Assembly: GCF_018035235.1 (NCBI RefSeq)
Contig: NZ_WPCV01000005.1
Coordinates: forward strand, 248,001-312,000
Origin: Citrobacter sp. On2M
Lineage (GTDB): Bacteria; Pseudomonadota; Gammaproteobacteria; Enterobacterales; Enterobacteriaceae
Length of the DNA stretch: 64,000 bases
Direction: 5' to 3'
The position numbers and the translations under genes were made by a program. Numbering within the stretch: the first letter of the stretch is position 1; each line of letters opens with the position of its first letter. Shown here piece after piece: positions 51,701-60,980 of this stretch. The notes below the pieces were generated by a model. That model worked only from the letters and a program-made list of their open reading frames with translations, had not been told where the DNA came from and did not search any database.

Positions 51701-52080
51701 AGCTGAAACAGCTTACGTTTATCAGTATCGTCCGTCAGATAGTGGCGCAGCAATGCAAAGTCATCGCCATCCAGCAATTGCGGTAACAGCGTCATCAACT
51801 TCCAGCTCATGCTCTGCTTGCTGAACGCGCTCTCTTTCGGGATGTCTGGTAGCACACGCACAAACATATCCCAGATAAAACTCGCGGGCAGCGGAAAATC
51901 GATGTTGGCGGCAATACTAAACTTCTGTGCAAGAGTCATTTGCAGCCACTGCGCCATGCCGGTGCTTTGAACCAGGATCATCTCAGGTTCAAAGGGGTCG
52001 TCCAGCCGCTCGCGCTCAACGATAAATTCCATTAACGCTTCAAGCACATCCAGACGATTGGAGTGGTAGACCCTTAACAT
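48712..52080 (-). CDS. recC: RecBCD subunit RecC (Chi recognition)
   Basis: Gamma chain of exonuclease V, 1122 residues as in E. coli. Helicase-like domains without working ATPase motifs plus an inactive nuclease-like domain; it holds the Chi-reading channel. Conserved starts and blocks: MLRVYHSNRLDVLEALMEF, MVADIDSYSPFIQSVFG, FLEALISAQQTLYISYIGRS. It follows ppdC by 12 bp, so it may share the pseudopilin promoter. Confidence 0.97.
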   Translation of the reverse strand: MLRVYHSNRLDVLEALMEFIVERERLDDPFEPEMILVQSTGMAQWLQMTLAQKFSIAANIDFPLPASFIWDMFVRVLPDIPKESAFSKQSMSWKLMTLLPQLLDGDDFALLRHYLTDDTDKRKLFQLSSRAADLFDQYLVYRPDWLTQWEAGRRVEGLGESQDWQAPLWKALVEYTEEMGQPRWHRANLYQRFIQTLESASECPQGLPSRVFICGISALPPVYLQALQALGKHIDIHLLFTNPCRYYWGDIKDPAWLAKLVARQRRHSFEERHLPLFRDSEKVEGLFNSDGEQDVGNPMLASWGKLGRDYIYLLAELENSQELDAFVDITPDNLLHNIQSDILELENYAVAGVTLEEYSRSDNKRRLDLNDTSVTFHVCHSPQREVEVLHDRLLAMLEADPTLTPRDIIVMVADIDSYSPFIQSVFGSAPAERYLPYAISDRRARQSHPVLQAFISLLSLPDSRFVSEDVLALLDVPVLAARFNIDEEGLRYLRLWVNESGIRWGIDDDNVRELELPPTGQHTWQFGLTRMLLGYAMESAQGEWQSVLPYDESSGLIAELVGHLASLLMQLNLWRRGLAQERPLEEWLPVCRDMLNDFFLPDADTEAAMTLIEQQWQAIITEGLGAEYGDAIPLSLLRDELAQRLDQERISQRFLAGPVNICTLMPMRSIPFKVVCLLGMNDGVYPRQLAPLGFDLMSQKPMRGDRSRRDDDRYLFLEALISAQQTLYISYIGRSIQDNSERFPSVLVQELLDYIGQSHYLPGDEALTCDESEARVKAHITRLHTRMPFDAQNYLPGEQQSYAREWLPAASLSGKAHTDFVQPLPFEMPETLTLETLQRFWVHPVRAFFQMRLRVNFRSEESEIPDTEPFTLEGLTRYQLNQQLLNTLVEENDAERLFRRFRAAGVLPYGPFGEILWDTQRQEMQTLAERIIACRQPCQSMEIDLTCNGVQITGWLPQVQEDGLLRWRPSLISIAQGVQLWLEHLVYCASGGTGESRLFLRKDGEWRFPPLEAEQALLYLSQLIEGYREGMSSPLLVLPESGGAWIKTCYDAANDAMLDDDETLQKARSKFLQAYEGNMMVRGEGDDIWYQRLWRQLDAGTLETIVLQSQHYLLPIFRFNQS

Positions 52081-52092
52081 AGCGACTCCTGA

Positions 52093-52416
52093 CTACTGAC
52101 GATTCGGGCAATGCAGACGCATCATCTGACCCTGCCTGCCCAAGGGTGAAGATATTTTAACGTTGATGCTGACACATCCCGCTCGCGTTGTCTGCATTCG
52201 GTTAACCTGCCAGTTCACAGGCGATGAAAACTGATACAACTGGGTTTGCTGCCAGGCGTGACGCCAGAGTTGTTGATACTGATTTCTGATGATAAAGCTG
52301 TTCATCAGTGCTCGCTGGTATCCCGACAACGCAGTAACAATCATAATCATCAGCGCCATTGCCAGCATCACTTCCGGCAGGCTAAAGCCACGCTGCCTGT
52401 TCAGGGGATCTGGCAT
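52093..52416 (-). CDS. ppdC: Prepilin-like protein PpdC
   Basis: Minor-pseudopilin-like protein of 107 residues from [20 protein letters not shown]: prepilin peptidase site G-F after a short basic leader, then the hydrophobic helix with the 'E5'-type Glu. The longer ORF start upstream lies deep inside ygdB and is rejected. The gene overlaps the ygdB end by 16 bases. Last of ppdA-ppdB-ygdB-ppdC. Confidence 0.9.
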   Translation of the reverse strand: MPDPLNRQRGFSLPEVMLAMALMIMIVTALSGYQRALMNSFIIRNQYQQLWRHAWQQTQLYQFSSPVNWQVNRMQTTRAGCVSINVKISSPLGRQGQMMRLHCPNRQ

Positions 52417-52808
52417 AACGCTTGATCCTTTAGTGGACAAAAATCGCTCCAGCCATGCGCTAAAAATTCGAGGTTGCCCTCGGTGACAATACCCTGACGC
52501 CATAGCGATCCCCCTTCATGATGGGCAATGAGCAGCACGAAATTAATGCTCAGCAGTCGCAGGCAAACTACGGCATCTTGCGTGATATAGCGCCGACACT
52601 GCACGGCTTGTTGTATGCTCCAGGGCTGCATACGTCCCCATTCCATAGCAGATTGCAGCACCGCCTGGCGCTGCAAAGCCTGACTTTGCGTGGCCACTCG
52701 TGAAGCAAAACTGGCCTCCTGTCTGTTAACGCCTTGCAGCAGTAGGCTACCGAGCACCAGCAGCAACAGGACCATCCCCAGGGATGAAACGCCTCGCTCA
52801 CGATTCAC
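52401..52808 (-). CDS. ygdB: Pseudopilin-like protein YgdB
   Basis: 135 residues with an N-terminal hydrophobic helix after [17 protein letters not shown], resembling PilX-like minor pilins; matches E. coli YgdB, including the C-terminal [17 protein letters not shown]. Start overlaps the ppdB stop by four bases. Confidence 0.92.
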   Translation of the reverse strand: MNRERGVSSLGMVLLLLVLGSLLLQGVNRQEASFASRVATQSQALQRQAVLQSAMEWGRMQPWSIQQAVQCRRYITQDAVVCLRLLSINFVLLIAHHEGGSLWRQGIVTEGNLEFLAHGWSDFCPLKDQALCQIP

Positions 52809-53368
52809 AGGTTAAATCCTGTCACGCTGTAGACTGCTTCGATAACCTTTTGTGGTTCGCCGTTACTCACTCCGCGCAAACGCAGAGTAAGGAGTGGTGA
52901 ATATCCGCTGAGATTCAGCCGTTCAACCTGAAATGCTTCAATCTGTATCGTGGCTGGATCGGTCATTTTCTCCCACCCTTTTCCATTACATCCAGTTGCT
53001 CCTCGCAAGGTCTCCAGCACCTTGTCCTGTAAACGAAATCCGATTACATCGGCCTCTTTCGCGGGACTGCCCTCCCAAACGCCGTTGCTGTTGGCATCCC
53101 AGCGAGCAATAACGCAGTCGCCCTTCGCCGATATCACCAACCCATCTCCGACACAGTTTCCCCGGCAATACCCTGCCCGTTGAAGGTGCTTCGCTACGGT
53201 GTAGACCCGTTGCCATATTTCATCTTCCAGCGCTAACAGGCGTGTGTTGCGCAGAATCTCTTGCTGCAGTGCCGGTAAAAATCGTACTGAACTAAGCAGT
53301 AAAATGCTGCTAATCGCCATGGCGATTAGCACTTCCAGCAGAGAAAAACCTCGTTCGCTTACTGACAT
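52805..53368 (-). CDS. ppdB: Prepilin-like protein PpdB
   Basis: 187 residues; leader MSVSERG then [18 protein letters not shown], a textbook type IV prepilin cleavage site and helix (PilW-like). Contains paired cysteines ([11 protein letters not shown]). Overlaps ppdA by ten bases. Confidence 0.94.
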   Translation of the reverse strand: MSVSERGFSLLEVLIAMAISSILLLSSVRFLPALQQEILRNTRLLALEDEIWQRVYTVAKHLQRAGYCRGNCVGDGLVISAKGDCVIARWDANSNGVWEGSPAKEADVIGFRLQDKVLETLRGATGCNGKGWEKMTDPATIQIEAFQVERLNLSGYSPLLTLRLRGVSNGEPQKVIEAVYSVTGFNL

Positions 53369-53829
53369 AATCTGGCCTCATCGCGCTCACAAAGCCTGAT
53401 CCGCCCCCAGCCAGACACCACCACGCGCCATTCTCCTGCCGCATTTTTCAGGCGAATATGTCCGGTCCATGCCGTATTGCGCAGGCCAAAAAAGGCCAGT
53501 GAAGGGGTTATCTCTGCCATTTCAACATCGTCCCACAATGGCGTAAAAACCAAAGACGAAACAGGTCGACACGTGGTTTGCAAAGCCGCAGAGCTGACAA
53601 AACACCAGGATGTGCCATCCCGAACCACGCTGATGACATGATCTCGGTTACGCCAGTTAGCATCGTCACGCAGTTGCAGCAGGTAATCTCTTACCTGGCT
53701 GGCGGTTTGCCACAGTCGCTGTTGCTGCTGCCAGCCCTGCCAACCATACAGCCCCGATGCACCAAGCGCCGCGACGATCAGCATCGCTATCAGGGTTCCA
53801 AGAAGTGTGTAGCCTTGTTGTTTTTTCAT
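53359..53829 (-). CDS. ppdA: Prepilin-like protein PpdA
   Basis: 156 residues; leader MKKQQG then [21 protein letters not shown], FimT/GspH-like minor pseudopilin. First gene of the four-gene cluster before recC; the promoter must lie in the 135 bp between it and the thyA terminator. Ribosome binding site is weak. Confidence 0.93.
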   Translation of the reverse strand: MKKQQGYTLLGTLIAMLIVAALGASGLYGWQGWQQQQRLWQTASQVRDYLLQLRDDANWRNRDHVISVVRDGTSWCFVSSAALQTTCRPVSSLVFTPLWDDVEMAEITPSLAFFGLRNTAWTGHIRLKNAAGEWRVVVSGWGRIRLCERDEARLCQ

Positions 53830-53964
53830 GCCGCCAGTATGGCGTGAGGAAAATGAATAACGAGCGGGAAATTCGGTTTCTACGGCAAGCTACGGGAAAT
53901 ATTTGTCGCGTTGCAGGCCGTTGCACTATTTCAGGAATCTACGCCGAAGAACGTGATTTTAGAT

Positions 53965-53993
53965 AAAAAAAACCGACGCTTACGGGCGTCGGT
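53965..53993 (-). terminator. Terminator of thyA
   Basis: On the minus strand ACCGACGC / GCGTCGGT with a 6-nt loop and seven T, 19 bp after the thyA stop. Confidence 0.92.
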
Positions 53994-54012
53994 TGTGTCA
54001 GCATGAAGCTGG

Positions 54013-54807
54013 TTAGATAGCCACCGGCGCTTTAATACCCGGGTGCGGATCGTAGCCTTCAATTTCGAAGTCTTCGAAGCGATAGTCAAAGATGGATTCA
54101 GGCTTACGTTTGATGACCAGCTTCGGCAGCGCGCGCGGTTCGCGGCTAAGCTGCAGATGCGTTTGTTCCATGTGATTGCTGTACAGATGCGTGTCGCCGC
54201 CGGTCCAGACAAAATCACCGACTTCCAGATCGCACTGCTGCGCCATCATGTGCACCAGCAAGGCGTAGCTGGCAATGTTAAACGGCAGGCCGAGGAACAC
54301 ATCGCACGAACGCTGATACAGCTGGCAAGAGAGCTTGCCATCCGCCACATAGAACTGGAAGAAAGCATGGCACGGCGCCAGCGCCATCTTATCCAGCTCA
54401 CCAACATTCCATGCGGAAACGATGATACGCCGAGAATCCGGGTCATTTTTGAGCTGGTTTAACACCGTAGTGATCTGGTCAATATGGCGGCCGTCGGGTG
54501 TAGGCCATGCGCGCCACTGTTTACCATAAACCGGACCTAAATTACCGTTTTCATCCGCCCATTCGTCCCAGATGGAGACATTGTTTTCATGCAGGTAGGC
54601 CACGTTAGTGTCGCCCTGCAAAAACCACAACAGCTCATGAATAATAGAGCGTAAATGGCAGCGTTTAGTCGTAACCAGCGGGAACCCTTCCTGCAGATTA
54701 AAACGCATCTGATGACCAAAAATGGAAAGCGTTCCGGTTCCGGTGCGGTCGTTTTTCTGTGTGCCTTCATCCAGCACTTTTTGCATCAGTTCTAAATACT
54801 GTTTCAT
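54013..54807 (-). CDS. thyA: Thymidylate synthase ThyA
   Basis: Makes dTMP from dUMP with methylene-tetrahydrofolate. 264 residues; the nucleophile Cys146 is in [13 protein letters not shown], with [17 protein letters not shown] and the dUMP-binding Arg residues in [14 protein letters not shown]. Starts six bp after the lgt stop, so expression is linked to lgt. Confidence 0.98.
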   Translation of the reverse strand: MKQYLELMQKVLDEGTQKNDRTGTGTLSIFGHQMRFNLQEGFPLVTTKRCHLRSIIHELLWFLQGDTNVAYLHENNVSIWDEWADENGNLGPVYGKQWRAWPTPDGRHIDQITTVLNQLKNDPDSRRIIVSAWNVGELDKMALAPCHAFFQFYVADGKLSCQLYQRSCDVFLGLPFNIASYALLVHMMAQQCDLEVGDFVWTGGDTHLYSNHMEQTHLQLSREPRALPKLVIKRKPESIFDYRFEDFEIEGYDPHPGIKAPVAI

Positions 54808-54813
54808 GGTTCC

Positions 54814-55689
54814 TCAGGAAACGTGTTGCTGTGGGCTACGGCGATACGCCCAAACCATCATAATAATGCCTGCGACAATCATCGGGATTGAGAGAATCTG
54901 CCCCATGCTGATGTACTGTACCCAGGTGCCGGTAAACTGCGCATCCGGCTGGCGGAAGAATTCAACGATGATACGAAATGCGCCATAGCCAATCAGGAAC
55001 AGACCGGATACCGAGCCCATTGGGCGCGGTTTGCGAATGTACAGGTTAAGAATGATAAACAGCACCACCCCTTCCAGCGCCATCTCATAAAGCTGTGAGG
55101 CGTGGCGCGGCAACGAGCCATAGGTATCAAAAATAGACTGCCATTGCGGATTAGTTTGCAGCAGTAAAATATCTTCGGTGCGAGAGCCAGGGAACAGCAT
55201 GGCGTACTTGAAGTTCGGGTCAACGCGTCCCCACAGTTCACCGTTAATAAAGTTGCCCAAACGCCCTGCGCCCAGGCCAAACGGAATCAGTGGGGCAATG
55301 AAATCAGAAACCTGGAAGAACGAACGCTTGGTGCGTTTGGCGAAGATAATCATCACCAGGATCACACCGATAAGCCCACCGTGGAAGGACATCCCACCAT
55401 CCCAGACACGGAACAGATACAGCGGGTTATCAAGGAATAACGGGAAGTTATAGAACAGTACATAGCCAATACGCCCACCGAGGAAAACCCCGAGGAAGCC
55501 GGCATACAATAAGTTTTCTACTTCATTTTTGGTCCAGCCACTGCCCGGACGATTAGCGCGGCGCGTCGCCAGCCACATCGCAAAAATAAAGCCCACCAGA
55601 TACATCAAGCCGTACCAGTGAAGCGCGACGGGTCCGATTGAGAAAATGACCGGATCGAAATCCGGAAAATGCAGATAGCTACTGGTCAT
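54814..55689 (-). CDS. lgt: Prolipoprotein diacylglyceryl transferase Lgt
   Basis: Inner-membrane enzyme that adds diacylglycerol to the lipobox cysteine, the first step for lipoproteins such as MltA, YgdI and YgdR here. 291 residues with seven membrane segments. Key residues: His103 in SFHGGLIG and Arg143/Asn146 in the signature [16 protein letters not shown]. Confidence 0.97.
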   Translation of the reverse strand: MTSSYLHFPDFDPVIFSIGPVALHWYGLMYLVGFIFAMWLATRRANRPGSGWTKNEVENLLYAGFLGVFLGGRIGYVLFYNFPLFLDNPLYLFRVWDGGMSFHGGLIGVILVMIIFAKRTKRSFFQVSDFIAPLIPFGLGAGRLGNFINGELWGRVDPNFKYAMLFPGSRTEDILLLQTNPQWQSIFDTYGSLPRHASQLYEMALEGVVLFIILNLYIRKPRPMGSVSGLFLIGYGAFRIIVEFFRQPDAQFTGTWVQYISMGQILSIPMIVAGIIMMVWAYRRSPQQHVS

Positions 55690-55742
55690 CTGTCACCACA
55701 AGTTCTTGTTATTTCGCTGAAGTCAGACAGCAATTGATAAGC

Positions 55743-55763
55743 GCGCCTGCATGATTCAGGCGC
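55743..55763. repeat. Short hairpin upstream of lgt
   Basis: Perfect 7-bp stem GCGCCTG / CAGGCGC with a 7-nt loop in the ptsP-lgt gap, 54 bp before the lgt start. No T-run; role unknown. Confidence 0.5.
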
Positions 55764-55851
55764 TCCAAAGGTGCGAATGATAGCACAAGGGGATCGCAGC
55801 GGATGCCGGGAAGATGTAAAAGATCTGTATAAGTAATCTTTACCCCCGTAA

Positions 55852-55880
55852 TGCCTGATAGCGCTAAGCTTATCAGGCTT
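55852..55880. repeat. REP element after ptsP
   Basis: GCCTGATA / TATCAGGC perfect arms around GCGCTAAGCT, the common REP form, ending at the ptsP stop codon. Confidence 0.8.
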
Positions 55881-58125
55881 ACAATCCTCCGCGAATCAGC
55901 CCCCCCATGCCACGGCGCTCCATAAAGGCCGCCACCTGATGGCGTACTTCTGTCGCCATCTGCGCTTCCAGGCTGCGCTGCGCCAGCGTTTGCGCCTCAT
56001 CAAAATCGATGTGGCGCAGCAGATATTTAACGCGAGCCACCGAACGACCGTTCATCGACAAATGGCGAAAACCCAGGCCGATCAGAATGGCCACGCACAT
56101 CGGGTCGCCCGCCATTTCACCGCACAAGCGCAAATCAATGCCGCTTCTTTCGGCTTCCTGTGCAATCATCGCCAGCGCGCGTAACATTCCCGGATGCAGA
56201 CTGTCATAAATGCTGGCTACCCGCGTATTGTTACGATCGACAGCCAGAATGTACTGGGTGAGATCGTTGGTTCCGACCGAGATAAAATCGATCCGGTTTG
56301 TCAGATGCGGCAGCATGAACACCATCGACGGAACTTCCAGCATGATGCCAATGCGCGGTTTCGGGATCGCATAGCCGATCATCTCTTCCACTTCGCGTCC
56401 GGCGCGTTCAATCAAACGTCGCGCTTCGTCGACTTCATCAATGCTGGTTACCATCGGCAACAAAATGCTTAGGTTGCCGGTTGCCGCGTTGGCACGCAGC
56501 ATCGCTCGAACCTGGATCAAAAAGATCTCCGGTTGATCGAGCGTGATGCGGATCCCACGCCAACCGAGGCACGGGTTTTCTTCACTGATCGGCATGTAGG
56601 GCAGTTGCTTGTCGGCACCGACATCCAGCGTACGCAGGGTCACCGGCTTGTCGTTAAACATTTGCAGCATGCCCTGATACTGCGCAACCTGTTCTTCTTC
56701 TGAAGGAAAACCGCTTTGCAGCATGAACGGAATTTCGGTGCGATACAGGCCAATACCGTCGATCCGGCTACCCAGCTTCTCTTCATGCTCCGGGCTGAGA
56801 CCCGCATTGAGCATCACCTTCACGCGCTCGCCGCTTTTTAACTGTGCAGGTTGGTTGACGTCGTCTTCCGCCAGGCGGCTCAGTTCAACTTCTTCACTGA
56901 TAAGACGCTGGTATTCCTGGATCAATACCGGTTCCGGATCGACCAGCAGTTCACCGCGATAACCGTCCACCACCAACGTACGGCGATGCAACACCGACGG
57001 CTGGATATCGGCCCCCATGACGGTAGGGATACCCAGCGCGCGAACCATAATTGCCGCATGAGAGTTGGCTGCGCCATCCCGGACAACCACGCCGACTAAA
57101 CGGTCCTGAGGAAGTTCCGCCAGCGTGGTGGCGGAAAGCTCATCCGCCACCAGCACAAAGCGTTCCGGCCAGGCATTCGGTCCCTGGACTGAATCGTCAA
57201 GATGGAACAGCAGACGCTGGCCCAGCGCGCGTAAATCACCGGCGCGCTCTTTAAGATAGTTATCGCTCAGCGCGGCGAACTGTTCGGCAAACTTTTCGAT
57301 GATCGTTTTAACGGCCCATTCGGCCACCGAGCCATTATCCACTTCCGCAAATAGCTCTCGGCGCAAACGGGTATCGGAAAGCAGGTGCGAGTAGAGATCA
57401 AAGATCGCCGCCGTTTCTTTCTGCGCCCCGGCGGTAAAGCGTTTGCTGTAGCGGCGGAATTCGTTCGCCGCTTCCTCCAGCGCACCGGTGAGTCGCTCGC
57501 GCTCAAGCACCGGATCCAGCGTTGAAGCCTGATAGACCTGCTCCATCAGCGGCAGCGTCGCGTCCTGCCAGCCTTCGGCTATCGCCACGCCGGGGGCGGC
57601 AGGCAATGCACGAATGCGCGTTTGCCGATATTGACCGAACAGCGCATTTAGCTGCGATTGCGAAAGAATAGCCGCCATTTGCGTGGCGAGCGTGACGAGG
57701 AAAGACTCTTCACTTTCATCGTACTGGCGCAATTCGCGCTGCTGTACCACCAAAACGCCTAAAAGCTGGCGGCGCTGAATGATCGGTACACCTAAGAACG
57801 CCCGAAAACGCTCTTCTTTTACCGAAGGAATGTATTTAAAGCTGGGATGTTTTTGCGCATCAGCGAGGTTGATAGGTTCCGCCAGCCTGCCAACCAGGCC
57901 AACGATACCTTCATCAAACGCGAGTGCGACAGTGCGACCACGCGGTTTTTTTAGTCCCCGGGTCGCCATGAGGTAATAACAACGTCGATCGTGGTCAGCC
58001 AGATAAACCGAACAGACCTCTGTATCCATCGCAAGACAGATGTCAGTAACCAGAATATTCAGCGCTTCATTCAGACGCGGAGCACTGGCCACCTTTTCGA
58101 CTATTTCGCGCAGGCGGGTGAGCAT
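55879..58125 (-). CDS. ptsP: Nitrogen PTS enzyme I (PtsP, EI-Ntr)
   Basis: PEP-protein phosphotransferase of the nitrogen PTS; phosphorylates NPr (PtsO), then PtsN. 748 residues: N-terminal GAF domain (about 1-130), then the enzyme I module with the phospho-acceptor His356 in DGAANSHAAIMVRALG (checked by codon position), and the PEP-binding barrel (GIGLYRTEIPFM, GVGTNDLTQY-like SVGTNDLTQYIL, RLCGEMAGDP). 12 bp after rppH. Confidence 0.97.
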   Translation of the reverse strand: MLTRLREIVEKVASAPRLNEALNILVTDICLAMDTEVCSVYLADHDRRCYYLMATRGLKKPRGRTVALAFDEGIVGLVGRLAEPINLADAQKHPSFKYIPSVKEERFRAFLGVPIIQRRQLLGVLVVQQRELRQYDESEESFLVTLATQMAAILSQSQLNALFGQYRQTRIRALPAAPGVAIAEGWQDATLPLMEQVYQASTLDPVLERERLTGALEEAANEFRRYSKRFTAGAQKETAAIFDLYSHLLSDTRLRRELFAEVDNGSVAEWAVKTIIEKFAEQFAALSDNYLKERAGDLRALGQRLLFHLDDSVQGPNAWPERFVLVADELSATTLAELPQDRLVGVVVRDGAANSHAAIMVRALGIPTVMGADIQPSVLHRRTLVVDGYRGELLVDPEPVLIQEYQRLISEEVELSRLAEDDVNQPAQLKSGERVKVMLNAGLSPEHEEKLGSRIDGIGLYRTEIPFMLQSGFPSEEEQVAQYQGMLQMFNDKPVTLRTLDVGADKQLPYMPISEENPCLGWRGIRITLDQPEIFLIQVRAMLRANAATGNLSILLPMVTSIDEVDEARRLIERAGREVEEMIGYAIPKPRIGIMLEVPSMVFMLPHLTNRIDFISVGTNDLTQYILAVDRNNTRVASIYDSLHPGMLRALAMIAQEAERSGIDLRLCGEMAGDPMCVAILIGLGFRHLSMNGRSVARVKYLLRHIDFDEAQTLAQRSLEAQMATEVRHQVAAFMERRGMGGLIRGGL

Positions 58126-58137
58126 AATTTGCGTAGC

Positions 58138-58668
58138 TTAACCTCTTTTACGTCTGTACGCAGGTGCGCTTTGCGGCTTAGGAGTGCTCTCCTGAAGCGC
58201 CATGACAACACTTGCGAATTCTTTCATCACCCTGCGATAGACATCGCGTTTAAATGACACCACCTGTCGAACCGGATACCAGTAACTCACCCAGCGCCAG
58301 CCGTCGAACTCAGGTGTACTGCTGGTTTGCATATTAATTTCAGCATCGCTGCTGACCAATTGCAGAAGAAACCATTTTTGTTTCTGGCCGATACAAACCG
58401 GCTTCGTGTCCCAACGCACCAAACGTTTCGGTAACTTGTAACGCAACCAGTTACGAGTAGAAGCAAGGATCCGTACATCTTTACGGCTGAGCCCCACTTC
58501 TTCAAAGAGTTCCCGGTACATCGCCTGCTCTGCTGTCTCTCCTGCGTTTATCCCACCTTGCGGGAATTGCCAGGAGTGCTGACCAAATCGCCGGGCCCAC
58601 ATGACCTGCCCCTGGCGGTTACAAATTACTATCCCTACATTCGGGCGGTAGCCATCGTCATCAATCAC
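58138..58668 (-). CDS. rppH: RNA pyrophosphohydrolase RppH
   Basis: Nudix hydrolase that removes pyrophosphate from mRNA 5' ends and so starts RNase E decay. 176 residues. The Nudix box spans residues 38-60 (G38 to L60) with catalytic Glu53, Glu56 and Glu57 in RELFEEVG. C-terminus is basic. First gene of rppH-ptsP(-lgt-thyA). Confidence 0.97.
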   Translation of the reverse strand: MIDDDGYRPNVGIVICNRQGQVMWARRFGQHSWQFPQGGINAGETAEQAMYRELFEEVGLSRKDVRILASTRNWLRYKLPKRLVRWDTKPVCIGQKQKWFLLQLVSSDAEINMQTSSTPEFDGWRWVSYWYPVRQVVSFKRDVYRRVMKEFASVVMALQESTPKPQSAPAYRRKRG

Positions 58669-59035
58669 CGGACTACCTCAACATAAACCTTATATACAAA
58701 CGATTGTTTCACACTCCTGAGGGGCGGTAAACCACTCTGTTAAGGGTGCGATATTCTAATAACAATTGAATAACTCACAGTTAAGGGCAGAGTTATAAAC
58801 AGAAGAAGGGCAACGAAGGCGATTTTATTCACCTTTTCTGTGGATATAGTTGTGAAGAAGTACGGAATTACTATGGGAAAACCCAGAACAGTCCGAATAA
58901 GACATTCGTCACAGAGTAAAAATAGTCTTCTATATTCATCAAGTTAAAACCATTCATCGCAAATAAACGCATGGAAATGTGACATGCATCACGCACACGA
59001 TCTTCAGGCTGATGAAAGATCGACCAGCGTCGGTT

Positions 59036-59044
59036 TTATCCACA
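59036..59044 (+). promoter_or_regulatory. DnaA box (consensus)
   Basis: TTATCCACA, full match to the strong DnaA box, in the DARS2-like region. Confidence 0.85.
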
Positions 59045-59130
59045 GATTATGCCAATAAGTTAGGCACAATTTGTGTGAAAATTCGATTTTCGTCGCACGT
59101 CAAGGCTGTAAATTGAAACAGTAGTAGGGG

Positions 59131-59139
59131 TTTTTCACA
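59131..59139 (+). promoter_or_regulatory. DnaA box (TTTTTCACA)
   Basis: Fits TTWTNCACA; 15 bp before the inverted consensus box at 59155. Confidence 0.65.
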
Positions 59140-59154
59140 GTTATCCCATCTTTC

Positions 59155-59163
59155 TGTGGATAA
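59155..59163 (-). promoter_or_regulatory. DnaA box (consensus, inverted)
   Basis: TGTGGATAA, reverse complement of TTATCCACA, facing the boxes at 59036 and 59131. Confidence 0.85.
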
Positions 59164-59281
59164 CATGGTGTAAGATCCTGTTCATTGTCAGTGACCAGAA
59201 TTGGAAAACCCGCTTCGCTGTTGCGCAACTCTGCGCAAGTGAATTTAAAAACCAATATAAATCATAGAATTGAATAAAGCA

Positions 59282-59290
59282 TGTGGAAAA
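59282..59290 (-). promoter_or_regulatory. DnaA box (TTTTCCACA, inverted)
   Basis: Fits TTWTNCACA; 10 bp before the one-mismatch box CTATCCACA at 59300-59308 and 63 bp before the mutH start. Confidence 0.6.
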
Positions 59291-59352
59291 AGATAAACTC
59301 TATCCACACGGTATAAAATCATTGCTCATTTTTTCACCTAAGGGTCATCCCG

Positions 59353-60048
59353 ATGTCAGAACTGCATCCGTTGCTTTCTCCACCTGAATCTGAAGCCCAA
59401 TTGCTGAGCCAGGCGCGGCAGCTTTCAGGCTACACGTTGGGAGAGTTGGCGGCGATGGCGGGGCTCGTCACGCCAAAGGATCTTAAGCGCGATAAAGGCT
59501 GGATTGGCGTGCTACTGGAAATCTGGCTCGGCGCCAGCGCGGGCAGTAAACCGGAACAGGACTTCGCAGCGCTGGGCGTGGAGTTGAAGACAATCCCTGT
59601 GGACAATCTTGGCAGACCGCTGGAAACCACCTTTGTGTGCGTTGCGCCATTAACCGGCAATACCGGCGTCACCTGGGAAACCAGCCATGTGCGGCACAAA
59701 CTTAAACGCGTCTTGTGGATCCCGGTAGAAGGCGAACGCAGCATCCCGCTGGCTGAGCGCCGCGTCGGTTCTCCCCTGCTATGGAGCCCGAGCGAAGAGG
59801 AAGACCAGCAATTGCGTCTGGACTGGGAAGAGTTAATGGACATGATTGTGCTAGGCCACGTCGAACGCATCACCGCTCGCCATGGGGAAGTACTGCAACT
59901 GCGTCCTAAGGCCGCTAACGCCCGGGCGCTTACCGAGGCCATTGGCGCCCATGGCGAACCCATCCTGACCCTGCCCCGCGGTTTTTACTTGAAAAAGAAC
60001 TTCACCCACGCATTGCTTGAGCGACATTTCTTATTCCAGGCGCAATAG
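59353..60048 (+). CDS. mutH: DNA mismatch repair endonuclease MutH
   Basis: Nicks the unmethylated strand at hemimethylated GATC after activation by MutS-MutL. 231 residues (229 in E. coli). The DEK active site is Asp70, Glu77 and Lys79 in [16 protein letters not shown]. It is next to the DARS2-like region, so mutH promoter activity and DnaA binding may influence each other. Confidence 0.97.
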   Translation: MSELHPLLSPPESEAQLLSQARQLSGYTLGELAAMAGLVTPKDLKRDKGWIGVLLEIWLGASAGSKPEQDFAALGVELKTIPVDNLGRPLETTFVCVAPLTGNTGVTWETSHVRHKLKRVLWIPVEGERSIPLAERRVGSPLLWSPSEEEDQQLRLDWEELMDMIVLGHVERITARHGEVLQLRPKAANARALTEAIGAHGEPILTLPRGFYLKKNFTHALLERHFLFQAQ

Positions 60049-60122
60049 CCTCCTCCGGCCTTTCACCCGCTGCGTTACGGGCCTATAATTACCGCTTCTT
60101 TTTTTTGGCAGGACTTTGTTCG

Positions 60123-60836
60123 ATGTTATTTGCATGGATAACCGATCCTAACGCCTGGCTTGCGCTCGGTACGCTGACGCTGCTGGAGATCGTTCTTGGG
60201 ATCGACAATATTATTTTCCTCTCTCTGGTTGTAGCTAAACTCCCGACAGCGCAACGCAATCATGCCCGACGTATTGGGCTTGCAGCGGCGATGATCATGC
60301 GTCTGGCACTGCTGGCCTCTATCGCCTGGGTAACGCGGCTGACAAACCCGTTATTCGAAGTGTTTGGTGAGGAGATATCCGCACGCGACCTGATCCTTCT
60401 ACTGGGGGGATTGTTCCTGATCTGGAAAGCCAGTAAGGAGATCCACGAATCCATTGAAGGTGAGGAAGAGGGGCTGAAAACCCGCGTATCTTCTTTCCTG
60501 GGCGCAATTGTGCAGATCATGTTGTTAGACATTATCTTCAGCCTGGATTCCGTAATTACTGCGGTTGGCCTGTCTGACCATCTGTTTATTATGATGGCGG
60601 CGGTGGTGATTGCCGTAGGTGTAATGATGTTTGCTGCACGTCCGATTGGCGAGTTTGTCGATCGACACCCTTCGGTGAAAATGCTGGCACTCTCGTTCCT
60701 GATTCTGGTCGGTTTTACGCTAATTCTGGAAAGTTTCGACGTCCACGTTCCGAAAGGATATATCTATTTCGCCATGTTCTTCTCTATCGCGGTAGAGACC
60801 CTGAACCTGTGGCGTAATAAAAAAAATCCGCTCTGA
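60123..60836 (+). CDS. ygdQ: TerC-family membrane protein YgdQ
   Basis: 237 residues with about seven membrane segments; TerC/YgdQ family, possibly ion transport (inference from the family, function unproven). Conserved acidic stretches within helices: LEIVLGIDNIIFLS and LLDIIFSLDSVITAVGL. Start at 60123 (MLFAWITDP) as in E. coli, rather than an in-frame ATG-like codon 18 bases upstream. Confidence 0.94.
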   Translation: MLFAWITDPNAWLALGTLTLLEIVLGIDNIIFLSLVVAKLPTAQRNHARRIGLAAAMIMRLALLASIAWVTRLTNPLFEVFGEEISARDLILLLGGLFLIWKASKEIHESIEGEEEGLKTRVSSFLGAIVQIMLLDIIFSLDSVITAVGLSDHLFIMMAAVVIAVGVMMFAARPIGEFVDRHPSVKMLALSFLILVGFTLILESFDVHVPKGYIYFAMFFSIAVETLNLWRNKKNPL

Positions 60837-60846
60837 TAAAATTCAT

Positions 60847-60866
60847 CGCTCCCCGCAAGGGGAGCG
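60847..60866 (+). terminator. Hairpin after ygdQ
   Basis: Perfect 8-bp stem CGCTCCCC / GGGGAGCG with GCAA tetraloop, nine bases after the ygdQ stop. It lacks a T-run, so it may protect the 3' end rather than terminate by itself. Confidence 0.55.
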
Positions 60867-60980
60867 AATGCCCACCACACCTACCTCTTCTCACAGTTTA
60901 AGATTTTACTGCTTTCACCCTGCACAACTTCGCGTTATTACTAAACTATTGAAAGACGCAGGCCATGTGAGGATAAGCAG

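Larger units (their letters stand above)
58669..59352. other. DARS2-like DnaA-reactivating region (rppH-mutH)
   Basis: 684 bp, AT-rich, no credible gene. In E. coli the DnaA-reactivating sequence DARS2, which turns ADP-DnaA into ATP-DnaA, sits exactly between nudH (rppH) and mutH. Here I find a cluster of DnaA boxes: exact fits to TTWTNCACA at 59036-59044 (TTATCCACA, +), 59131-59139 (TTTTTCACA, +), 59155-59163 (TGTGGATAA, -) and 59282-59290 (TGTGGAAAA, -), plus one-mismatch boxes at 58839-58847 and 59300-59308. E. coli DARS2 also needs IHF and Fis; I could not place those sites. The promoters of rppH and mutH must lie here too. Confidence 0.85.
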
